The notes beneath the pieces were generated by a model that was not told the origin of the DNA, did no database searches, and worked only from the letters and a program-made list of their open reading frames with translations. 64,000 bases of DNA from Theropithecus gelada (lineage: Eukaryota; Chordata; Mammalia; Primates; Cercopithecidae). The stretch covers positions 131,611,307-131,675,306 of the forward strand of contig NC_037669.1 in NCBI RefSeq assembly GCF_003255815.1, read 5' to 3'. Positions 55,871 to 64,000 of the stretch are shown here, piece after piece (position 1 is the first letter of the stretch; each line of letters opens with the position of its first letter). The position numbers were made by a program, and so were the translations under genes.

Positions 55871-56359
55871 CAAAGTATAGTATCTTCATGAAGATAAGCC
55901 AGGTGAGAGTTTTAATAAGAAGGGATTCACGTGTGGAGAATGGTGATCTTATAAAAATATCATTTATTAGGGTTTTGTAGAAAAGCAGAAATGCATAAAA
56001 ATTGGGTCATAATCCCTTTCACTCAGATAATCCTATATTAAATATATAAATGGATAGATTAAAAAGTACTGTGAGCATTGTTAAAAACTTCAAACAGAAC
56101 AGAAGTATATAAAATTAGAATTTAAAGCTTTCCTTCTCATCCCAGAACCCCTACTCTTTTAGAGGTCTCCATTATTAAGTGTCTTGCATATCTTCCCAGA
56201 AAAATGTTTTGGTATCCACCAGCTTAAATATATCTCATTTTTTCTTTTCACAAAAGGAATTGAATTATATAATACAGCTGTATATCTTGCTTTTGTCATT
56301 TAACATAGACATCTTTCTATATCAATATGTACAAGTTCATCTCATTTTTAAAATAGTTT

Positions 56360-56683
56360 TCTTTTTTTTCTTTTTTGAGATGGAGTCTCACTCTGTCACC
56401 CAGGCTGGAGTGTAGTGACAATCTCGGCTCACTGCCACCTCCACCTCCCGAGTTCAAGTGCTTCTCTTGCCTCAGCCTCCTGAGTAGCTGGGATTACAGG
56501 CACCTGCCACCACATCCAGCTAATTTTCATTTTTGTTTGTTTGTTTGTTTTTGTTTTTGTAGAGATGGGGTTTCACTATGTTGGCTAGGCTGGTCTCAAA
56601 CTCCTGACCTCAAGTGATCCACACACCACAGCCTCCCAATATGCTGGGATTACAGGTGTGAGCCACCATGTCCGCCAAAAATA
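56360..56683 (-). mobile_element. Alu with GTTT-rich middle linker
   Basis: GAGATGGAGTCTCACTCTGT through GAGCCACCATGTCCGCC; contains a (TTTG)n expansion near 56533. Confidence 0.92.
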
Positions 56684-56981
56684 GTGTTAAAACACAACCT
56701 TCAACTGTATCAGCTATGTGATTTTTTAAAAATGTTAGTGGAATTAAAAGTGTGAATTAAAGGTGACTACATACTTTTAAATTTGTGAATCATATAGTTT
56801 AGTGGTTAGAATTTATTAGACCACCCCACAGAAGAATTATAAGTGTAGCCAATAAGAATAATACTGAAGTATGGCTATTAATCATAGCTAGAATTTCAAG
56901 GAAATGTAAATACCACAGCATTTAGCAAATGCATACAGGAATTGAGATGGGGTGGGAGTTGAAGGTCTTTACTAATTAAAC

Positions 56982-57203
56982 CACGGTTGTCCAACCCATG
57001 GCCCGTGGGCCACATGTGACCCAGGACGGCCTTGAATGCAGCCCAACACAAATTTGTAAACTTCCTTAAAACATTATGAGATTTTTTGTGATTTTTTTTT
57101 CTTTAGCTCATCAGCTATCATTAATGTTAGTGTATTTTATGTGTGGCCCAAGACAATTCTTCCTCCAATGTGGTCTAGGGAAGCCGAAAGATTGGACACC
57201 CCT
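56982..57203. mobile_element. MER30-like hAT-Charlie element
   Basis: GGTTGTCCAACCCATGGCCC at one end and GATTGGACACCCCT at the other, with GCTCATCAGCTATCATTAA inside. Length is about 220 bp, as expected. Confidence 0.75.
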
Positions 57204-57739
57204 AATAAAGTAAACTACTGTACTGTTTCCTGTGGTTAAGCCTTTGAGTCTGTGCCTGAAAATGGTGAGCCTGCTTCTCTATCTTTTCTACCATGCAAGA
57301 GATCTCAGCTCAAGTCTGCAAGTTCTGTGATGGCACCAATCTGAATAAAAGGCTTGCCTTTCCCCTTTCTCCTTTCTCTATTGGAGAAGAGACACAGGAG
57401 TCTGGTCAGAGCTATCAATTTAGGGGACTGTTGATAAAATCTGTACTTCTTTTAATAGGACCTTGGTTAGTAATAAGCCAGCCTGCTGTCTCTATTAACT
57501 AGTATGCAAGTGACCCAAAGAAAACTTGGTATAAATATGCTTGTGATCTAGCTCTTAAATTTCTTATCTATCCTTCACATTCTTGTTCACTACTAGAGAT
57601 ATTTCTGCCACTTCTTATTTACAGGTACATTCTTGTTAACAAGTCATGGTCTCCCTGTTTATCACCTAAAATTTTTCTTATTGTTAGTGCTTTTACCTCT
57701 TAGTTTTATTTCCTAAATCTAATTCTTTTATTTTCTTTT

Positions 57740-58060
57740 TAAAAAACCATCTGTTTTACAGTTCAGTGACATTAAGTATATCCACAGTTGTGCCACTGTC
57801 ACATGCATTCATTCATCTATCCATCCACAGAACTCTTTTCATCTTGCAGAACTGAAACTGTACTCATTGAACAATAACTCACTATTCTCCCTTCCCCTAG
57901 CCCCTGGCAGCCATCATTCTACTTTTTGTTTCTATGAATTTGACTACTTTAGGTACCTTATATAAGTGGAATCATATAGTATTTGTCCTTTTTTACTAGC
58001 TTTTTTCAATTAGCATAATGCTTACTTAGGTCTAACTCTTAATTATATTTTCCTGATTTT
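57740..58060. mobile_element. Old L1-type repeat, same family as 955-1500
   Basis: Shares AGTGACATTAAGTA, CAATAACTCACTATTCTC, CCTGGCAGCCATCATTCTAC and GGAATCATATAGTATTTGTC with that family. Confidence 0.5.
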
Positions 58061-58176
58061 AACTCTTCCATATTATAAACACATATATCCACACAGGGAT
58101 GTAAAATCTATAAACATTTAAATTTCTAATTTTTGATAATACTTACAGAGTTCTGTAATGAACAGATTTGAATATA

Positions 58177-58569
58177 CAGTCTCAGACTATGATGGTTTGA
58201 CATGATTTATATTGACTTTATGACGGTGTGAAAGGGAAGCACTTTTCAGTAGAAACTGTCTTTAAATTTTGAATTTTGATCTTTTTTTGGGCTAGCGATA
58301 CATGATATGATGCTCTCTTGGGATGCCTGGCAGTGGGCAGCCCGCCACAACTCCCAGTCAACCACATGATCATGGCGTAAACAACTGGTAAGTTATAGTA
58401 TGCAACTATAGGCTAATGTGAGTGTTCTAAGCATATTTAAGGTAGACTAGACTAAGCTATGATGTTTGGTATGTTACGTGTGTTAAATGTATTTTTGACT
58501 TAATGATATTTTCAACTTATGATGGGTTTCTTGGATGTAACCCCTTTGTAAATTGTTGAGGAGCATCTG
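58177..58569. mobile_element. Tigger-type non-autonomous DNA transposon flanked by TA
   Basis: TA|CAGTCTCAGACTATGATGG at the left and GAGGAGCATCTG|TA at the right. The inside has GGGCTAGCGATACATG and AACTTATGATGGGTTT. The subfamily was not assigned. Confidence 0.75.
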
Positions 58570-59876
58570 TATATCTTGGTGTACATTCATATGTGTAGAG
58601 TGAATTCCTATGACTAGCAATTATTCCCAGTGTACATTGCTTATATGATACTTCCTTTGCATCAGTAGCTTCTAGTTTAAAATATGGCATAGATCGTAGA
58701 TTTGGCAGAGCCTTAGTTTTATTAATATTTACCTGTGTTTCAGCTATAAGGAAGTGTAGAGAGGAAATAATTTGTTTTGTATAATGGGAAGAAGGACTCA
58801 TAAGACATGGAATTCCCCAAACATAGGAAATGCAGCACCAGTTGACCTACCCTTCAATAATGTATGGAAGTATCTGTTTCTATGTACTGGCCAACTGGGT
58901 TTTGGATATTTTGCATTTGGCCACTCGGAGAACAGAACAATGTATCTGGCTGTTTTAATTTTCATTTCTATAATTATAATTGAGGCTGGGCATTGCTTCT
59001 TGTTTCTGATTGCCCATAACCATCTTTATGTTTCTACGAACTATGGATCTGTACATTTAAAAAAATAAAAGGTACCCTATTATCAGTGCCCTTGATCAAA
59101 TGATTTCTAAGGGGACTGTGCTCTCTTAGTTTTCCTCTGTTTCCATGATATTGCTAATCTATCCCTGTCCACTGGGTCCTTTGCTTCCAAACTTGTTGTT
59201 TGCTTCCAAACATGCTAAGGTGTACCCTAATTTAAAAGGCCTTCATAGCTATAGCTGTATTTCTTTCCTTTAACCCCTATATTTATATACTTTTTAACAC
59301 ACACACGTATATATATATACAGCATATTAATACACACACATACTACTACATCTATCTATCTACACTTACAGATCTTTAACCTCTGCACTTATAAGCTGTG
59401 CCTACTGGCTTCATATTTTCTCCATTTGTTCATTGGACAAACGTTTACTGAACACTTACTGTAAAGAAGGCATGGTTCTAGTTGCAGGGGATTTTTGGGT
59501 GCACAAAACAGACAAAAATTTCTGCCCTTATGGAGATTACATCTTAGAAAGGGGCAACGGTAAGTAAAATACATAGTATGACAGACAGACGTAATAGGGT
59601 ATACAGAGAAGGCTTTACTGAGAAGTGACTTTTGGGCAAAGATATAAAGAAGGAAAGGGGAGTAAGCCATACAGCTCTCAGGGGATAGGGATTCCAGGCA
59701 GGATATGGTAAATACAAAGGCCCTGAGGCAGGAGCATGCTTGAAAGAAAAGCATAGATGTCATTGTGGCTGGAGCAGTTTTAGTGAAAGCGGAGAGAAGC
59801 AGAAGATATTGTCAGAGAAATAATGGGTATATTACTCAGGGCTCTCTAGAGAAACAGAACCAACATGGGGTATATA

Positions 59877-61344
59877 CAGCATACCTCAGAGATACTGCAG
59901 GTTGGGTACCCAACCACCACAATAAAGCTAATATTGCAATAAAGTAAGTCCCATGAAGTTTTTGGTTTCCCACTGCATATAAAAGTCATATTTACACCAC
60001 ATGGTAGTCTCTTAAGTGTGCAGTAGTAATATATCTAAGAAAAGAATGTACATAGCTTAATGAAAAACTACTGTATTGCTAAAAAATGCTGATACTCATC
60101 TGAGACTTCAGTGAGTCATTAATGTTATTGTTGGCTGAGGATGTTGCCTGGATGTCAATGGCTGCTGACTGATTAGGATGGTGGTTGCTGATGGTTGGGG
60201 TGGCTGTGGCAGTTTCTTAAAATAAAACAACAATAAAGTTTTCTGCCACCAGCTGCATTAGCACCTAACAAGAGAATTAGGATGTCATTTGAAGCTTTGA
60301 AGCCAGGCATTAACTTGTCCTTTCTAATTGTGAAAGTCCTAGATGACATCATCTTGACTGTTTCATCTACACTGAAAACCTGTTGTTTAGTGGAACCACC
60401 TGATTTCATTAATTATCTTAACTAGATCTAGATAACTTGCTGTAGCATCTAAGTTAGCACTTGCTGCTTCACTTTTTGCCTTCATGTTATGGAGAAGGCT
60501 TGTCTCCTTAAATCTCATGAACCAAACCCTGCTAGCTTCAGACTTTTCTTCTTCAGCTTCCTCACTGAGATTTCTCAGCGTTCATAGAATAAAAGAGAAT
60601 TAGGGCCTTGCTCTGGATTAGGCTTTGGCGTAAGGGAATGTTGTGGCTGCTTTGATCTTCTATTCAGACCACTAAAACTTTCTCTATATGAGCAATAAGG
60701 CAGTTTTACTTTCTTATCATTCGTGTTTTCATTGAAGTAGCACTTTCAATTTTTTTCAAGAACTTTCTCTTTGCATTCACAACTTGGCTGTTTGGCACAA
60801 GAGACCTAGCTTTTGGCCTCTCTGGGCTTCCAACATGCCTTCCTCACTAAGCTTCATCATTTCTAGCTTTGGATTTAAAGTGATAGACCCTTCTCTTGAA
60901 TACTTAGAGGCCATTGTGAGGTTATTAATTCACCTAATTTCAATATTGTTGTGTCTCAGAGAATAGGGATGTCTGAGGAGAGGGATGGGGAAACGGCCGG
61001 AGGGTGGAGCAGTCAGAACACACACAACATTTATCCGTTAAGTTTGCCGTTTTACATGGTCATGCTTTGCGGTGCCCCAAAGCAATTAAAATAGTAACAT
61101 CAAAAATCACAGATCACGGATCACTGTGGCTGATATAATAATAATGAAAATGTCTGAAATATTGCAAGAATTACCAAAATGTGATACAGAGACACAAAGT
61201 GAGCACATGCTGTTGGAAAAGTGGTTGATGGACTTGCCCAAGGCAGGGTTACCACAAACCTTCAATTTGTTTAAAAAAAAAAAAAAAAAAAAAAATGCAG
61301 TATCTGTGAAGTGTAATAAAACGCAATAAAATGAGATATACCTG
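59877..61344 (-). mobile_element. Tigger1 (pogo/TcMar) DNA transposon, internally deleted
   Basis: The 5' end CAGCATACCTCAGAGATACT and 3' end GAGATATACCTG are Tigger1 termini; the left flank is TA. A decayed transposase is readable on the - strand at 60173-60409, with residues TKQQVFSVDET, MPGFKASNDILILLLGANAA. The full-length element is about 2.4 kb, so roughly 0.9 kb is missing. A 23-base A run has grown near 61272. Confidence 0.92.
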
Positions 61345-61450
61345 TGTCTGTGTATATATGATATATGATATATTATATATAAGATAATATATAAGATATA
61401 TATTGTATATACATATATTCCCCATATAAAATCATAAATATATAGATCTA
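61345..61450. repeat. AT-rich simple sequence (TATA-type)
   Basis: Runs of TATAT, GATATAT and TATCTATC, an AT-rich microsatellite within an old L1-like repeat. Confidence 0.8.
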
Positions 61451-61971
61451 TCTGTCTGTATATAGAGGGAGAATTTAGGAGTTGTCTCATGTGATTGTGG
61501 GAGCTGACAAGGATAAAATCTGTAGGGCAATGCTGTCCAGTAGGTTGGAAATTCAGATATGAGTTGATGTTGCAGTTTTGAGTCCAAAGGCTGGAAACTC
61601 AGAATTTCTGTGTTGTAGTCTGGAGGCAGAATTCCTTTTTTGTGGGGGAAACCTTGGTCTTTGTTCTTAAGGCCTTCAGCTGATTGAATGAAGCCTACCT
61701 ACATTATGCAGGGTAATATGCCTTATTTAAAGTTAACTGGTTGAAAATGTTATACTCACCTGTAAAAAAATACCTTTACAGTAGTGTTCGCCCAAACGAC
61801 TGTGCACCATAATCTAGCCAAGTCGTCACATAAAATTAACCATCACAATGGAAATCCAGATTAATAAGGGCCTTGGACAACATTGTCAGAACTTTGTTTT
61901 CACTCTGGGTGAGATAGGAAGCCACTGAAGAGTGTTCAGCAGAAAAGTACCATGGTTTATTTAATCTAATT

Positions 61972-62265
61972 TATTTTTTTTAGAGACAGGGTCTCACTGT
62001 GTTGGCCAGGCAGGAGCTCAGCAGCATGGACATAGCTCAATGTAACTTTAAGCTCCTGTGCTCAAGCAGTCCAACTGCTTCAACATTCCCAAGTAGCTAG
62101 GACTACTGACATTCACCACCATGCCTGGCTAATTTTTTATTTTTTTGTAAAGAAGTGGTCTCACTATGTTGCCCAGGCTGGTCTTGAACTCCTGGCCTCA
62201 AGCAGTCTTCCTGCCTTGGTCTCCTAAAGTGCTGTGATCGCAGGCATGAGACATTGTACCTGGCT
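61972..62265 (-). mobile_element. Alu (J-like) inserted in L2
   Basis: TAGAGACAGGGTCTCACTGT through GAGACATTGTACCTGGC. Confidence 0.88.
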
Positions 62266-63371
62266 GTGGTTTATTTTAAATTAGTCACATTGGCTGTTGT
62301 GGTGAGCATACATTGTAGAGTGGCTCAGAGGCTAACTAGGAAGCTGTTGTAGTAATTCTGGTTAAGAGAACATGGCATCTTGGATTGCGGTCATAGTGGA
62401 GATGGTGAAATGTTTTACATTTTTAAGATAAAGCCAACAAATGTTTTTATTTACAAGTTGGATTTGGTTTATGAAAGAAGAGTAAATGATGACTCACGTT
62501 TTTGGTGTATGTAACTGGAAGAATGGAATTGCCATTTACCAACATGGGTAAGAATGTGGGAGGAGCAAAGTTGGAGGGAAAATCGGGTTTGATTTGGATC
62601 TTTTTAAATTTGAAATGTCTGTTAGATATTCAAATAGAGTTGTCAAATAGATATAAAAGTCTGGGGTTCAGTGGAGAGATACTAACTAGAAATATGAAAT
62701 TAATAGTTGTCACTATATGGTGAATATATTTACATTCATATTAAACCATAAAACTGGATGAGTTCACCATGGCAGTGAGTGTAGATATAGAAGAGGTACA
62801 AGGACTGAGCCTACCATTTAAGGCTGGGGATATTAGGAGAAATTAACATTTGGTTATTTCCTCTGTAATTCTCTGTAGTTCCTTTCCCTCCATAAACTGC
62901 TAGTGAAGTAAATGCCAACATCCTTATCAAGATTGAAAAGAAATCCCATTGAGTTCCATATGCTGCTAGAGGACTGCCCCTTTTTCCTTATGAAAGTCTG
63001 TATCACTACCGCCTAAGAGAGCAGTTCCAAGAAGGCTACAGTTTAAATCGATTAGCCACCTTTTCTCAAGAGACATTTGGGACTACTATGTCTTACCTTA
63101 CATCCCTGTTTACCTCAGTCTCCACATTCAAGACTCTTAATTCCCTGTATTAGTTTGTTATTAGGATTAGCTGTTGATGACAGTAACTTAAATATGATGC
63201 AACTATTCTCTGTCACTTAAAACTTTGATGGTACAGGATTGATGTGATTTTCCACAAGGTCAGGAATCTTGGCTCTTTTTTATCTTGCTGTGTTATACAT
63301 GGCCTTGATGGCATGGCATGGGGAGTGTCACTCTTTCAAGTTTTTATTTCAATTATGCTGTGATTTTATAT

Positions 63372-63374
<3 letters not shown>

Positions 63375-63411
<37 letters not shown>

Positions 63412-63706
63412 AGACAGAGTCTTGCTCTGTTGCCCAGGCTAGAGTGCAGTGGTGAAATCTCGGCTCACTGCAACCTCGGCTCACTGCAACCTCCACCTCC
63501 TGGGTTCCAGCGATTCTCCTGCCTCAGCCTCCTGAGTAGCTGGGATTACAGGTGCCTGCCACCACGCCCGGCTAATTTTTTGTATTTTTAGTAGAGATGA
63601 GGTTTCACCATGTTAGCTAGGATGGTCTCGATCTCCTGACCTTGTGATCCACCTGCCTCAGCCTTTCAAAATGCTGGGATTACAAGCGTGAGCCACTGTG
63701 CCCAGC
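63375..63706 (-). mobile_element. Alu with long tail and 13-bp duplication
   Basis: A 36-base T run, then GAGACAGAGTCTTGCTCTGT through CACTGTGCCCAGC. The duplication GATTTTATATAAC is at 63362-63374 and 63707-63719. The left arm repeats CTCGGCTCACTGCAACCTC. Confidence 0.95.
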
Positions 63707-63810
63707 GATTTTATATAACGTTTATAAGAAGTAATGAAATGGGTTCCTTAGATAACTCACTGTGAAATTAGGCAACATGAACTTAGGTACTATTACTGTT
63801 GGGCAGTGTA

Positions 63811-64000
63811 TCTGATGCAGGGCAGGCAAGCTCCAAAACGGGCTTAGCCCAGGAGTGTTCTTGGCGTGGCCCAAGAAAGAATTCAAGGGCAAGCTTGTGG
63901 TGTTATAGCAACTTTTATTGAAGCAATAGTGTACAGCAGCAGCAGAGGTACTGTTCCTTGTGGAGCAGGGCTACCCCATAGGCATTGTGCCCAGAGGAGC
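63811..64000 (-). mobile_element. Partial endogenous-retrovirus-type LTR running off the window end
   Basis: Reverse-strand LTR-like 3' portion with a polyadenylation signal (CAATAAAAGTTGCTATAAC, near 63911-63929) and CTTGAATTCTTTCTTGGGCC. It ends near GCCCTGCATCA. The family was not assigned; no viral gene is present. Confidence 0.45.

Larger units (their letters stand above)
59822..61848 (-). mobile_element. L1M-type 3' end, interrupted by Tigger1
   Basis: TATTACTCAGGGCTCTCTAGAGAAACAG is on the left of Tigger1. On the right, GGAGTTGTCTCATGTGATTG through CACATAAAATTAACCATCAC completes the same repeat. The subfamily was not assigned. Confidence 0.55.
59420..62860 (-). mobile_element. L2 LINE relic, interrupted by L1-like, Tigger1 and Alu insertions
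   Basis: L2-type pieces occur at 59420-59755 (AAACGTTTACTGAACACTTA; TCTGCCCTTATGGAGATTAC; GCCCTGAGGCAGGAGCATGC). They resume at about 61850-61960 and 62270-62860 (AACTGGAAGAATGGAATTGC; GTCTGGGGTTCAGTGGAGAG). The order fits one antisense L2 broken by later insertions. Confidence 0.7.
51990..64000 (+). other. IFT80: Probable IFT80 5' intron, no coding exon seen
   Basis: The region is filled by L2, L1M, Tigger, Alu, MER30-like and LTR relics (listed separately) with AT-rich unique stretches between them (52200-53150, 53930-55200, 55900-56350, 56700-56980, 57215-57730, 58600-59420, 62870-63360). I found nothing coding except one unexplained 98-codon frame at 58772. Confidence 0.35.

Noticed and set aside
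51990..64000. IFT80 coding exons
   Set aside because: I looked for the N-terminal coding sequence (MRLKISLLKEPK) and WD-repeat exons and found none in the window.
1..64000. CRISPR arrays, operons, bacterial or phage systems
   Set aside because: The window is plainly a mammalian nuclear locus; the only regular array is the five-copy intronic repeat, which has no spacers.

Overview
The window is nuclear DNA from a primate. It has large introns with GT-AG splice sites and about thirty Alu copies, plus L1, L2, MIR, MaLR, hAT-Charlie and Tigger relics, a processed pseudogene and one CpG-rich promoter. Three AluY copies (about 17000, 32350 and 42090) carry features I associate with Alus of macaques and baboons (GGCCGGATCTCAGCTC and GCTAGTTTTTTGTATTTTTT). 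SMC4 has three prolines in a row where the human protein, as I recall it, has four. Together these suggest an Old World monkey. The locus corresponds to human 3q25.33 (TRIM59 - SMC4 - IFT80), read in reverse orientation.

Layout. 1-8857 is repeat-rich DNA, most likely the last intron of TRIM59. 8858-10072 is the terminal exon of TRIM59, with the whole 403-residue reading frame intact on the + strand. 10073-12470 is its 3' UTR and flank, with several candidate polyadenylation signals. 12970-14334 is a processed SPCS2 pseudogene on the - strand, bounded by a perfect 15-bp target-site duplication. 15481-50285 holds SMC4 on the - strand: 23 coding exons that I reconstructed base by base. Every junction is GT-AG, phases match throughout, and the total is 3864 nt including the stop, giving 1287 residues. 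The SMC4 intron at 39022-46558 carries the mir-15b / mir-16-2 cluster on the same strand. 49.6-52.0 kb is a CpG-rich, apparently bidirectional promoter for SMC4 (leftward) and, by synteny, IFT80 (rightward). It has NRF1-, YY1-, CHR- and X-box-like motifs. From 52 kb to the end I see no coding exon, only repeats; this is probably IFT80 intron 1.

Function. SMC4 is the condensin core ATPase subunit. TRIM59 is a membrane-anchored RING E3 ligase. The intronic miR-15b/16-2 are growth-restraining microRNAs made from the transcript of a proliferation gene. SMC4 and TRIM59 are convergent. SMC4 and the presumed IFT80 start are divergent and share a promoter that has both cell-cycle and ciliary motifs.

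The least expected structures are a perfect five-copy 101-bp tandem repeat in an SMC4 intron (25322-25825), a nested relic at 59420-62860 (Tigger1 inside an L1M-like piece inside an L2), and a possible poly(A)-tailed retrocopy next to an Alu near 32.6 kb. I found no convincing new gene system. The strongest content is a well-preserved known locus.
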